Source: Acanthochromis polyacanthus (Eukaryota; Chordata; Actinopteri; Pomacentridae). From it: a stretch of 64,000 bases of DNA. Below, piece by piece: positions 1-12,200 of this stretch. Under the pieces are notes generated by a model. It did not search any database, was not told where the DNA came from, and worked only from the letters and a program-made list of their open reading frames with translations. The position numbers were made by a program, and so were the translations under genes. How positions within the stretch are numbered: position 1 is the stretch's first letter; each line of letters opens with the position of its first letter. The stretch is taken from NCBI RefSeq assembly GCF_021347895.1, contig NC_067120.1:22367361-22431360 (forward strand), in the 5' to 3' direction.

Positions 1-3000
1 AGAAACTCCTTGGGTCATGCAAGTGAGTCTTTTTTTTCTTGCCAAGATGACGTGTTGCTGGGAATTATTGACTGGTCTCAATAATCTAAAAGGTTTGGGT
101 CCAGAAAAATCTAGGGTAAAGTGTTCTGAAAAAGCAGGACTCAAACTCCTTAAACTGAATTATTTGTGTCATCTACTTTTTTTAACTTTATACTCCAGAC
201 AAATGATAGTGGAGACTTCTCTTAATTTGGAGATTATTTAGAAAACTTCACTAATCACTGCTAATTATTTTATACATGCATGCTGCATATATGATGAATA
301 GATAAACAACAATATGGTCATATATCCAAAATATAATAGCAAATGTACTACTTTTTACAGTTATATTAAAGCTGACATGTCGAGTAAATAGCTCTTGTTT
401 TTGCAGTGACAATAAAATTTACAGCTGAAAGTTTAAATTCAATACAAAACTGAGCGAAATGGCACATACATTAGTTTATATCCTATTATCTTTGTAGTCC
501 CATTTCTTGTCAACCAATTGCTGAATGGGCACAAATCAGTTATTACTGCACAGATAGTCGATTAGGAGGACCAAATTCAAACTGCATGTTTTATTGTGCA
601 CGGTGTGTGTTTGTGTGTGTGTGTAAGTAACTCTACAGATTTTACATGCGTGTTCACATGTTTTTAAGTTTGCATACCTGCCCCCACGAGCCTTGGGTCA
701 CACAGAGCCGAGAGCGGGGAGTCATGGATAAAGGCCTCTGCTTATTCAGCCTAGACTCAGTCCACCGGTCGGCTGCTGTGGGAGGGGAGGGGAGCCACAA
801 GGTCGGGCTGGGGACAGGGCACCGTGAATTTCTCCTCTGACAGGAAACGGGGAGAGAGAGTGGGGAAAAAAAAAAAAAATCTGTCCTTTCAGTGAAGAAT
901 GACTGGCCCTTCTGTCAGGGGAAGTGGGGCTCAGGAGTTTGAGTGACAAAGATGCTACTGACAGGCGGACAGCAGATGACCACATTAAACAAGCCCAGGA
1001 ATCCGAGTAAAGGAGAGCCCTGTCCCCGGTAACGAAGCCTAATTGGATTCCGGTGATGATTTCAAAATGATATCCACGAGGTGCAACAGCAGCAGGAGCG
1101 AGTGTCTTTGTGCTCAGCAGGCACACTGTGGTTGAGAAAGAAAGCCTTTTTGTCCACATCGATGAAAACACTACTTATCTAAACTGTCCAGGGCAAATTG
1201 AGATATGAATGTATGTGTAAGGCAGGAACATTTTTTAAAAAAGCCAATTAGATATTTCATAACCTTAGAAAGGGCAGTCAATGGTCACAGTATTATGTCA
1301 TCCAGAACTCCTATCAGAGGAAATGGGTTACTTGAGTGAGATTGTGGTACTGAGAGAAAATGAAATGGAGCTTCTGTGATGTAAATCTTCATATTGAGCG
1401 CACACAAATCAGTAAAAGAGAGTGACTCACAAAAACAAGCCCTATTTATTTAGGCTATAGAGGTTCTGTAGCCTTTGCCTCTGCAGTTACATACATGCAT
1501 CAAAGTAAAGGTTTAAAGTCAGAGGGTTCACTTAGTTTGGCATAGCAGTAAAGGCAACATAAATACTCTATAACCTACTCTATAACCTGTTGCAATGTGA
1601 TACTCACCACTTGCTGGGACAGTACCATAAAATGCGTTTCCAGGCTCACAAAATATTTTCATTACGTGCGCAGAGGAAACCACTTAAGTCGCATATCTGC
1701 TCAATTTTGTCCACTGTTCAGCCCTAATAGGAGTATAATGATCGAAAACAATTTGTTTGGTCACAGCGGTTGGTTCATTTGTGCAGCCGTTTGTTTATCT
1801 CTGTACCTTTAAAACAGAATGCACAAGTTGCATTGAAATTAGCAACATGTGCAACAAGTTCAGTGTTCTGTTTTTGATTTAGAACGCATCATTGGATAGA
1901 AGCTTTTAATAAACTAAATTCAGCCACCAAAGCTGGCCCAAAGTTTCTGAAAATAAACACAAAGGACTGCGGTGGTTTAACTTTAAACTATATTACGGCA
2001 AACCACGAGGAGAGGAAAAACACAGCGGCAACACTGCGGACATGCGCAGAATCAAAACCTAGAGAAGTGCGATTAGGCATGACTTGTGAGTGGAGCGATA
2101 TTCTATACAGTGGGCCAGCTGTGCAGACATTTGGAGCTCGGTCAGTACCTGCGATGCGTCCCAGGCCTCCCACCTCAAGAACCCTCCCTGCTGTTTGACT
2201 CTCTGTGTGGGGCAGCCGTGGAGACCGCAGACTCTTGAGCTCTACACGTGGAATGCATCATACCCGGTAGAAGCGCTGCCTTTGTTCTGTGTGTTTGAAA
2301 GGCTTTGTACTGATCTCCAGGTGAAATGGAAGCGCCTCTGACAGAGCACACGTTTCTCCTGAGAGAACAAAAACACTGAACTTACCTGCTCACATTTAAG
2401 ACTTTAGAGTGAGGTTTTAATATAATGCTGTCTTGAGGCAAAGCTGATTAATGCATAACATTTTCAAAAATTGAATATACTAAAGCATAAGTATTCTGAT
2501 TTTTATAAAATAATAAAGTATCAACTGTAGTCAGCATAACTTGTATATTTCTTGTATATTAACTTTTTTTTTTTTTAAATGATTAGCTTGGGTTTTAACA
2601 ATATGATTGAAATCAGCTTTAAGATTTTTTTTTTACTCAGCATAAAATAATGTCCTCCAGCTTTGGTATGTGGGATTGTGGATTGAAGTATGGGAGCAAA
2701 TTTTCAGATTTCATTTTCCACAAAGGGGATCTGGTCAAACTAGCACGATGTCTTGTGCTTTATTGTCATGTTAAAAAGTTTAACTTTCATCATGTTTATT
2801 TGTAAAACACCGTATTTTGATTACACCCTTGTTGGAAATTTAGAGAAGAGAAGAACCTGAATTTACAGTTTATCCCACTTTTGTTGCAGCTGAGTCAACT
2901 GTTCCTTTAAGATCCCTATTTTGTGATATTGGTTACTGATAACAAGCTGTGTTATTGCAGGCTATAAATATGGTTGAGCACACAAAAAGACCATAGCTGG

Positions 3001-3138
3001 TCCATAAAAATGTATGCTTAGCATGAAATATATAATTTCTATAACCCAAATAAATTACCATTTGAAGCCCTTTGTGATTTCACGCTGCTCATTTTACACG
3101 TGTAATACCGACGCATTCCTCTTCCACTTTGTGTCCAG
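1..3138. other. Non-coding, probably last intron of lrriq1
   Basis: No exon with convincing coding content and splice sites is visible here on either strand. The longest open frames are short and resemble nothing I recognise. There is a short GT-rich microsatellite near 601-625, and several T or A runs. If the exon at 3139 belongs to lrriq1, this stretch is part of its last intron. This is inferred from the acceptor at 3137-3138 and from synteny. Confidence 0.4.
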
Positions 3139-3272
3139 GGAAAGAAGTCCCATCTCCAAAGCGAGTCACGTCTGCTCCGTCAAAGAAGGAGCGCATCTCC
3201 TTCCGAGATAACCCTGTCCAACTGAGCGGCGGCTGGGGCGGAGGCAAGAAGAAGGACAGAGTGTACAAGTAA
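3139..3272 (+). CDS. lrriq1: Last coding exon, probable lrriq1 C-terminus (partial gene)
   Basis: A clean acceptor (pyrimidine-rich stretch then CAG at 3136-3138) precedes an open frame that enters in phase 2. It encodes 43 residues ending at TAA 3270-3272. The product is basic and rich in Ser, Gly and Lys. Its core ERISFRDNPVQLSGGWGGG is followed by a Lys-rich tail ending DRVYK. The exon lies on the same strand and about 5.7 kb upstream of alx1. In tetrapods LRRIQ1 (leucine-rich repeat and IQ-motif protein 1) is the immediate upstream neighbour of ALX1 in the same orientation. That synteny, together with the exon structure, is the basis for the name. I could not align it to a reference. The rest of the gene lies outside the window. 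The alternative is the tail of another gene or an unannotated short transcript. Confidence 0.6.
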
Positions 3273-3441
3273 AACACAAACTCTTTCTCAACAACAGACC
3301 CTCTTTCCTGCGCCGATACGTCTCCCTGCAAAAAATCTGTACACTGAACCACCTCACAGCCACGGTGGATTTTGTTATCATGTAAGCATGCTGTCTTGGA
3401 CAACAGAACAAATTTGATGTATTAAAATATTAAATCTTACA
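3273..3441 (+). other. Probable 3' UTR of the lrriq1 exon
   Basis: Sequence after the stop has no further open coding content. A variant polyadenylation signal ATTAAA lies at 3421-3426, about 150 bases after the stop, which suits a short 3' UTR. Later AATAAA hexamers near 3714 and at 3891-3896 are alternatives. Inferred only. Confidence 0.35.
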
Positions 3442-6275
3442 TGTTTAAGGCTATTTCTTCAATGAAAAGCTGGCCTGTTTTATTTTTGTTTGTTTTTTTA
3501 CTGCCTGCGCTGAATTCTCCCGCAGCTGTTCTTTTTAAACTCTGCTGAAAACTCATGCTCCCTCTTCTGAAAATTAATTAAGACCAATAGGACCTGGCCC
3601 AGCCCAAATAACTTGAGGCGCTTCCATTATGACCATTCTGCTCAAGTATCACTGCCTGAACTTGATCACAGCCAGCTAGCACTAAAACACATGGAACAAA
3701 GTCAGAAACCTTGAATAAATGACACGCTTCGTATGCAAATGATGGCAGGAAATAAGAACCGGGGCCTTTAATACCTGTGGATTCATGTTTCTTACGATGT
3801 TAAAATGTTGTTTCCGTGCTGATTTAGAAATAGAGTCTTGCTTCTTCCATTTCTTTTGTGCTCTCTAAAGAGTGAACTTTAATAAAGGCTGGAAATTTAA
3901 GTACAGTTTCCCTGTTCTGTGATTATATTTAGCTCTTGGTGAACTTGAAGTTACTGCTTTCATGAGCTGGGCACAAACATTGGTGTTAGCATTAGAATGT
4001 TGCTTTCTTTATTTTCACACGTGGATTATCATAGCCTTGTCTGTGTATTTGAATTTGGGGAGCTGAGGCGTCCGTCCACAAGCACTGCCCCACCAGAGGC
4101 AGAGAACCTCAGGCTTGGAGGTTCCTTGCTGGGCCGCTGCCTGAAAATGATAAGTTAATGAATCTGAAAACAAACAGTCAGAGCTTCAGAGTGGCTCCCT
4201 GGCAGGAAATACATGTCTGTCTGTTTATGTTCCTCCTATCTTTCTCTCACACACGTCTGAGGGCTGTGTTTTGACTGTACGCGAGCTGATGGGGATTTTC
4301 GTCGTGGAGAGCGGCGTATGCCAGAGATGTGGTGGTCCTGCTCGCTTGGGGATGTTGTGAAGCCCAGGAGCGCTGTCTTCTGTCAGGGGGGGATTCTTCA
4401 AGCACCCCATGGGGGACACAGAGGGGCTGCCTTTACATGTCATTACACTGGTGATGGATAAGTCAGGTTTTTATTGTACATGCAGCATTAACAGACAGGT
4501 GATATAAAGCGCTATATGCACATGTCTTGTCACTAGCATCGTTTTATTTGACACCGGTTCAGGCTTTTAGAGTTTTTGTGTGCAACTCCGGCTCCTGAAA
4601 TGATACTGCTGAACCCTTGTCCACCAATCTTCATTAGATTCGTTTACTTTTGGGTTTTTGGTTAAATCACATGTAACCTAAGTCATCCAAAATCCATTGC
4701 CTGGTGAAATGAGTGTTCCGCCACACATTGAGATAAGATGAAGAATGTCCCTCTCAGCCTGAAGTGCCCCGCCAGCCTCACCTCAAGTCAGCTAATGCTG
4801 TCAAACGCAGTCTGTCAGACGGAGGTTTCGTATCTAGATCTCTCCAAGTGCTGTATTCAAATGCATTTAAAAAGACCAGAACAGCTTCTCTCCAAGTTTT
4901 AGCTACAAATTACATGCTATACATTTTTACTGAGCATTTTGAATGGCAGCCATCGCTCCTTTCATTTCTATATGTTTAAAAAATAAATCAAATTTTGCCA
5001 ATGTTAATGTGTCATTGTGGGTAATGCACTTTATACAAACCTAATAGAAAAAAATAACAGCCTTTCATTGACATTTTCAAATAATAGAAACCAGTAACTG
5101 CCAACAAAGATGTCTAAAATACACCAGCATATTATGCAAATGAATAACTGTGATCAGTTCCTTTAAACGTGCAAAAAAATAACAGCTACGGTAGTTTCTT
5201 TTGGTTACACTGCTGCAAAAAAAAAATGCAATGCTGAGACAAAGTGTGGTGAGCACAATGTTGTACTGAGAGGCAGAGCATATATGTGTGCCAGCAGCAT
5301 GAAATGTACCCTGAAGTTGTTCTATTTATTATTTAAGTGACCAGAAAATTGCAAACCGATTAATAAAGTCACGTGGATTGAAAGTAAACATAACATTTTA
5401 TAGTTATTTCATTTTACAGTGATAAATTACTTCATTCAGAAGCGGTAATACGAAAGCCTGCAACACTGTAGCTGATAAGAAAACTAATTGTGGAGCTGGT
5501 TTTATTTATTTCTACCTCATGACATGAGTAGGCAGCTCCTTTAGCCAAAGCAAAGAAAAAAGGAAATGGGTATAAACTCTGAGGAATGTGCAAGCTCTCC
5601 TGGAAATGTGAAACCGACTTATAAAGAAACTGGAAATAAACTCGCGTAGAGCAAAACCTCTTCTGTACATGACTCCAGTAAAAGTTGATGCTAACATTCT
5701 GCCCAGAAAGAGAAACTGAAAGATTATGAAGTCATTTGTGAAATAAGATTAAGACAGAGCGCTGAGAGTGCAAGTCTAATGTGCAGGTATACAGAAGGCA
5801 TTTCTGCAAGTAAGTGCAGACACATGGATATGGGCAGGCATGTACAAATGTATCATGAAAAGGTAACATTACAGGCAATGACATCTATTTTATAAAAAGG
5901 TGGTTTATATTATGTTCTCGTCATTTTTAAATTCAAGTAAACAATAAGGAGATGTGCATTTATTTTGGAACTGCAACATATCTAATAAGGGGGAACATGG
6001 GGTGAAAAATATTGGAATGACTTATTTTATCCTTTGTATATGGAGCAGAAGTTCTTCCACATTTGTCTGGTTTGTGTTTAAATGATAAACAGACTTTTCT
6101 TGAAGCTACTGGATTGAATAATTATTATAAAATAAACTATTTGTGCTTGATCCGCCTGTGACCCTCCACTGCTCTGTTATAGATACGATGTGTGTTTATG
6201 TATCTCCTGCCCTCACCCAGTGATCACAGAGGCTCCTTCTCGCTTTAGTTCAGCCTAAATCTGTGAAATATACGG
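3442..6275. other. Intergenic spacer, no gene seen
   Basis: No coding exon or recognised transposon is evident. Around 3550-3780 and 4040-4440 the composition is more balanced and repeat-free than the surroundings, with a TTAATTAA homeodomain-type core near 3572. These parts could be regulatory, but nothing in a single sequence proves it. Confidence 0.35.
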
Positions 6276-6566
6276 CCAGACGATTTCATGTTCTCCATGA
6301 AAACTCACACTGTTATTTGCACAAGGGTTTTCTAATCATCAATTAGCCTTTCAACACCATTAGCTAACACAAGGTAGCATTAGAACACAGGAGTGATGGT
6401 TGCTGGAAATGTTCCTCTGTACCCCTATGGAGATATTCAATTAAAAATCATCCGTTTCCAGCTAGAATAGTCATTTAACAATAGACTGTATTTCTGATTT
6501 ATTTAAGGTTATCTTCACTGAAAAAAAAAGCTTTTCTTTTAAAAATAAGGACATTTCTGAGTGACG
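6276..6566 (+). mobile_element. Tc1/mariner-type MITE, family M1, 5' end lost
   Basis: Matches the body of the full-length M1 copies at 42341-42705 and 14554-15248. Shared blocks are the TTTCATG-TCTCCATGAAAACTCACAC segment, the CCATTAGCTAACACAA segment, GGAGTGATGGTTGCTGGAAATG, and the end with AAGGACATTTCTGAGTGAC. The outer CACTAC-GTTCAAAAGTTTGG terminus is missing on the left, so it is a truncated, immobile copy. Confidence 0.7.
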
Positions 6567-7630
6567 ATGCGTTGGTTCGTCTTGCTCTCTGTATGCTCTG
6601 TTGAATTCTTAAAAATCATCTTCTTTTTGTGTTGTCATCAGAATCTGCTTCTGTCTTAGTATTTGGATCCAGCCTGACCTGCCCTGCCGGCTGGTTTCAG
6701 TCACAGGTGACCACGCTGTGTAGCATGTTAACGTTAGCATCCATGACTTGGTTAAAGTTTGTCAGCGCTCAGGAATGCCTCACTGCTGGATAAAACCAAA
6801 AACAAAAGACAAACAAAATGAAAACAAACTTTCAAAGCTCTAATTCGCTCCTTTCGCTTTCTGAGAATTCAGTTTCATGAGCCAAATGCAGACTCATTTG
6901 TAAGCTCCACCAAATTTGTGCTTTTGGGGAAAATAAACTCTGGTCCTTTTTGTGTTTTTCGTGGCTAGCCAATGTTTGAAGGCATTTCAGTGGATTGAAT
7001 TAGACCCACGCCTGGCTCTGGGCATCATGATGTCATGTTGCTGCCTTCTGAAGTGGCATGCTTTGGCCTCCCAGGCCTCAGTTTGGTGGTGTTGGACTGT
7101 GTTCAGTCACATTAAGACTGAAATGACTGCTAATTCACTTCTATCATATTTTTGACAAAGATGAGTGTTATAAGGAACTGGCAGCATGTGCTTTTTTTTT
7201 GAAGTGAGTCTGTAGGTCCTTCCAGGTGGCTCACATGACATATTGGCTGCAGCACTTAAAGAATTAGTCTGACTGATCAACCTACAGTGACCAAACCCAA
7301 CTTATCAGCAGCAGCTATTGTGGCTGGAATCTGGAGCACAAAGCCCACCAAACCGCACTGAACTTTTCACATTTTCTCCTCAGCATGAGCCAGCGTGGAG
7401 GTCATCTTAGAAGCCCAATAAGACCCCCCCCCCCCGCTACTTAAGAGCGCCTCTATTTATTTTTTCTCCCGTGGCACCGTGCGGCCCCAGGTATCTGCCA
7501 CTGACCCTACAGCGAACCAAAGCTGAGCACGGTGCGCGTTGCAGGTGGTGTAGCTGTGGGTGGAGGCGAGGAGGTGGAGATGGAGCAGAATTCCTCCAGT
7601 AAGGAGAAATAGAAGAACGTCCTTTTTTTT
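6567..7630. other. Intergenic, alx1 distal 5' flank
   Basis: No gene or clear transposon. Contains a C run at 7425-7434. The rest is ordinary non-coding sequence upstream of alx1. Confidence 0.3.
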
Positions 7631-7656
7631 GGGGGGGGGGGGGGGGGGGGGGGGGG
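7631..7656 (+). repeat. Poly-G tract, 26 consecutive G
   Basis: Eight T are followed by an uninterrupted run of 26 G, about 1.2 kb upstream of the alx1 TATA box. Runs of this length are uncommon in vertebrate DNA. They are prone to slippage and can form G-quadruplexes. Length in the assembly may be inexact. Confidence 0.9.
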
Positions 7657-8844
7657 AATCCATGCAGAGTGCTGAGTGTCTGCTCCTGAAACTTTACTGC
7701 AAGAGGAGGATGTTTGGTCTTTAATTCCAGCAAAGAAATAATAGTCTGTACTTCATTTATGTCAAATATTAACCAGAATTTAGTTACTTATGTTGTAGGA
7801 TAAATTCAAAGAGTTCAAAGGCGGCGGTCATGTTTTATTTAGCCGCATGTTCAGGCTTTTATTTTGTCATAACTGGAATAATCACCACATTTACTGGTGT
7901 CTTTTTTCTTTTGGCAGTGCCACATCACTTTTCATTTTTCATTATTTTTTCTGACTGCGCAATTCCTGAATAGACAAACTATAGATTTACATTAAAAGAT
8001 TTATAAATACAAATAAAAACTGCGCATTTACTGCAGGTCCTTGGTGCAACTCAAACGATGATTCGTAGTTTGCAATATGCATGGTATAAAAATATATCTA
8101 TCAACGTGGAATCCTTTTTGCTCATTTGCCTTTGTGTGGAAAACATATTAAAGTTTAAAAATGCCTGTTAAAAATGCTATTCAGATTGGGATTTAAGTCT
8201 GGAATGTGCGTCTGTAATTTAAAACCGCCTAAAAATGAAGAGCAGAAAGAAAAAAAAGAGTCGAATAATTTTCCAAAATATACGTCAAACTGACCAAAAA
8301 CGTTTTCCTTCTCCGTGTGTTTCTGTTAAAGACAGCATTTATTTTTCTTTCATGACAGAACTGTAAATCTGTGACCTTTAGGCTTAAAATTCTAGCTTTG
8401 GAAATATGTTGTAGCAGCTTTTTTTTTTTTTTAAAGAGGCAAAAATCAGTTTGCGTAAGCTAGCTCTCGAAATGAAACAAGCTTATGTGCACTTTTTTGA
8501 TCCTGCATTTTAGAAGTCAATTCTAGTATTTCGCTGTTGGTTTTATTCCACTGTCTGCAGGTTAATACACCCAAAATTAAATTTACAGCAGAGACCAGCG
8601 ACCTGTTCCAGAGACTCCAATTAAATCCCACTTTCAGTTGCAACTTGTAACTTCGCTGCAGATAAATTATTGCCTCATTTTGGTTGTGTAAACACGCTGT
8701 AAATTACAGTCACTTTTGATCGTTTCCTCGGATCTACAATCACTTGCTGCTGTTTGGTTTGGATTCGGGGCGTGGGAGGAGTTGGGTGCTGCTCCATATT
8801 CAGAGAGGAGGGGTGCTCTGCGAGGATCTCATTCTCTTTGGGGC
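7657..8844 (+). promoter_or_regulatory. alx1 proximal 5' flank
   Basis: No coding exon or mobile element is recognisable in the 1.2 kb before the TATA box. The section contains several AT-rich homeodomain-like cores and a GC-rich KLF/SP-like block (GGGGCGTGGGAGGAG) near 8767, about 80 bases upstream of the TATA box. It is the natural place for proximal regulatory sites. The regulatory role is inferred from position only. Confidence 0.4.
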
Positions 8845-8850
8845 TATAAA
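8845..8850 (+). promoter_or_regulatory. TATA box of alx1
   Basis: TATAAA in the context GGGGCTATAAAGAC, 173 bases upstream of the start codon. A TATA box at this place predicts transcription start near 8875-8882 and a 5' UTR of about 140 bases. The 5' UTR includes a T run at about 8959-8974. Confidence 0.6.
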
Positions 8851-9017
8851 GACGTTGTGTGCCTTCAAGACAGAGCAAATTAACTCCATTGGCGAATTAT
8901 TGCATTACAAGACATCTCCTCGCTCATCGGCAGCGCGATTAGTTTCTTTCTTTACTTGTTTTTTTTTTTTTTTTATGGTGACATTTGATTAGAGCGAGCG
9001 AGTTTTCGGCGAAGATG

Positions 9018-9204
9018 ATGGAGTACATGGAGGAGAAGTTCGCCTTGAAAAGCCAAGCGATGAAGGCCAGCGATTACTACATGGACCAGGTCATGGAGAG
9101 CCTGGACAGCGCGCAGTACTTCACCAAGTCTTCCCCCAAATGCGTGCAGGCCTTCGGGCTGCAGAGCGCCGAGCACCGCTCCTCGCCCTGCGCAGAGCAG
9201 AACG
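9018..9204 (+). CDS. alx1: alx1 coding exon 1
   Basis: Encodes residues 1-62 plus the first base of codon 63. It ends AAC|G before donor GTGAGT at 9205. The encoded segment runs from [13 protein letters not shown] to the acidic [13 protein letters not shown] region. Intron 1 is 513 bases and holds a MITE. Confidence 0.93.
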
Positions 9205-12200
9205 GTGAGTGGAGGCTGTTTGGAAAGTGTTTGCGCACTTTTGGTGCAGTTGCTGTGCATGTGTGCGCGAGTTGAGGAGGAAAGAAAAGCTGAACATTTA
9301 TCGACAATTCAGCATCTTTGAAAAAATGTTCAGTTTTTCTCATTAATTTTGGAATTATTTCTGATTTTCGCATTTTAAAAAAAAATCTCAGGTCGTGATT
9401 GTATACACTAGCAGTCAAAGGTTTTGGACACACCTTCTCATTCAGTGCTTTTTATTTATTTGTGTTATTGTTTTACATTGTAGATTAATACTGACAATTA
9501 ACACTTTTTTTTGCTTAGAACATAATTCCATATGTATTATTTTACATTTTTGATGTCTTCAATATTAAACAATGTATAAAATAATGAAATAAAAACCACC
9601 GAGTGAGAAGGTGTGTCCAGACTTTGTGTATATTATACTCAGTTTAATGTTTAAATGAATTAGTGGCGCAGCAAGTGCAGCACTCACTGCTGTTCATTTG
9701 TCTCTTCTTCCTTCCAGCCAGTTACGGTGTGCCAAAAACGGACGACGACACTTTGCACTCGGACCTCGGCAGGTCCATGGACAGTTGTTGCACTCTGCGG
9801 GCCTCTCCCGTGACAACCGGACAGGAGAAAACGGATTTGGACGACGTGGGAGACAAGTGCGACAGTAACGTGTCCAGCAGCAAGAAGAGGAGACACCGGA
9901 CGACCTTCACCAGCGCGCAGCTGGAGGAGCTGGAGAAAGTGTTTCAGAAAACTCACTATCCAGATGTTTATGTGAGGGAACAGCTGGCCATGAGGACGGA
10001 ATTAACAGAGGCGAGAGTGCAGGTATAGTTTATCACCAGCCTCATATTTTTAAGTTGCACTAGAAAGCCATAAATAATAAAAAATGAGGGCGTTTTAGCG
10101 ATAAAATATAGACGCGGAGGAGCAGGCTGCTGCGCGTCAAAATCCAAATTCATGTGCATTTGTACAAATAAGCTACACCACAAAATATATTGAATATTTA
10201 AAATAAATTTCACAGCTTTAGATACGTTTTTTACATTTCTCATTTCATTTAGATTTAAAGCTGCTGCTGTTTTCTTTAAAAAAAAAAAACCCACAGTCTC
10301 CTGCTTTTGAATTAAAATCCGTTTGAATATTTGTGGAAAAACTAACCCAGCTATTCTGTCATATTTTGCACTATTTTCTCCATTTTAGGTGTGGTTTCAG
10401 AACAGAAGAGCAAAGTGGAGGAAAAGAGAGCGCTACGGACAGATCCAACAAGCCAAAACCCACTTCGCGGCCACCTACGATTTATCTGTGTTACCGAGGA
10501 CGGACAGCTACACTCAGGCAAGATGTGCTCGAACGTTTTCATAATCAGTGTTAGAAGAAGCTCTGCTGGGAATGTGGAGCTATTTGTCAGCTGCGCTTAT
10601 TGGACGCAGGCCGTGCGTAAAGCCCCACGGCCTGTCGTATTCCTCATTCTCTCTCAGTCCGCTCTTCTGAAATACTCAATTCATATAAGTCGGGACAAAT
10701 TGCATAAAGCAGTCCCCTGCCATTACTGCTCTATTAATCACACATTATGAAAGGCATCTTCAGATAAGAGGCCGAACGCTGATTAGAGCCTCTGTGAGGT
10801 GTCACGGCGGGATTGATGGCCTTATATCACGTTTCATGTTGGCTGAACATTTATCTTGCTGTGCGGACAGAGGTCAGATCCAAGATGAGGTGAGAGGAGA
10901 CGCGGGATGTCAGTTTGTCCTTTTGGTAGGTGTTCCCTATCACAAACTGAGACTAGGCCTCGGAGTGTTGCTCTGAGGTGGAAATACACTGTAAAAAAAA
11001 ATCTGTAAAGGCAAAAACAGTTTGATACAGTTCATATAACACTGAATCACTGTAAGTGCAGGAGAAAACTGTGTATTTTAAGTTTTTTCTTATGAAAAAA
11101 TACATTTCTATACTCTTGCATAGTTATTTACAGGAAAAATGCAAATCAGTACTGTAATTTTTCCATATATTTCTCAAAAGAATACAAATTTTCGCAGTTA
11201 GATGTGTTGTTATAGCATATTGTTATGATGATTCATTTGATAGAACAATTGTACAAATTGATATCTAAAAATACATATATTTAATGTTAACTAGACAAAG
11301 TGTTGTGCTGATAAAGTTTGCGTGGTATTTTCATGCAATTTTTCAGGTTTTTAAGGGATAAAACTTCCCCCCCCCCCCCCCCCCCAATAAACTACTGAAT
11401 GAAGCAAACTTTTAACTGTAAAATCAACAGGGTCAATACATTTCTTTACCGTAAATGAGGAAAATGTTTTACCGTAATTTTACAGCGGTGTTCTGGCAAC
11501 CACTGCTGCTGGAACTCTACAGTGAAAATAACATTTTTTTACAGTGTGACATGGAAATACACTGTAAAAAAAAGTTTGTAAATTTCACAGTGAAAGTGTC
11601 CAACCATGGCAGTAAAAATCTCTGAACTCCAAAACAGTTTGATACTCTTTATATAGCACTGAGTCACCAGAAATAAGTTCCTGAAGAAATTTTTTCAGAT
11701 TTTTTTCTCTTGAAAAAATCAATTTCCCTTCTCTTGTAGAGTTTTTCAATGGATAAATGCTGTAACACGTATAACATTCAATACTGTAATTTTTGCATTC
11801 ATTTCTTGAAAACAATACAAATTTTTCCAAGTTAAATGTATGTAGTGAAAACAGAAGCTTGCTAGAACATGGCGATTTTTGCATTTATTTCATTAAAAAA
11901 AACTGTTTGTTTCCAGTCAAATGAATAAATGTTTTAATATTTATGATAGATATAACCACAATTTTTGCATATATGTCAGAAATGCTTATATTAAACGTTA
12001 AATACACTAACTGTTGTGCTGGTAATGAAAAAATGCTGTAATATTTACAGTAGGTCACACAAACTTTTATTTATATGCTATTTTCAAGTAAAGATAAATC
12101 TTTTTAAAAAGTAACTTATAAAATTTCTCCTTTTTTTTTTTTACAGTAAAATAAAGAATGAAGCGTATTTTTTTAAAACCATAAAATCAACAATATCAGC

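Noticed and set aside
746..1171. 141-residue open frame on the minus strand
   Set aside because: No family features, composition like non-coding DNA, and no splice or promoter context.
3089..3411. Two minus-strand open frames over the lrriq1 exon
   Set aside because: They are antisense shadows of the exon at 3139-3272.
7437..7733. Proline-rich minus-strand open frames
   Set aside because: The proline run is the reverse of the poly-G tract.
8973..9433. Minus-strand open frames across alx1 exon 1
   Set aside because: They overlap the real exon in antisense and have no family similarity.
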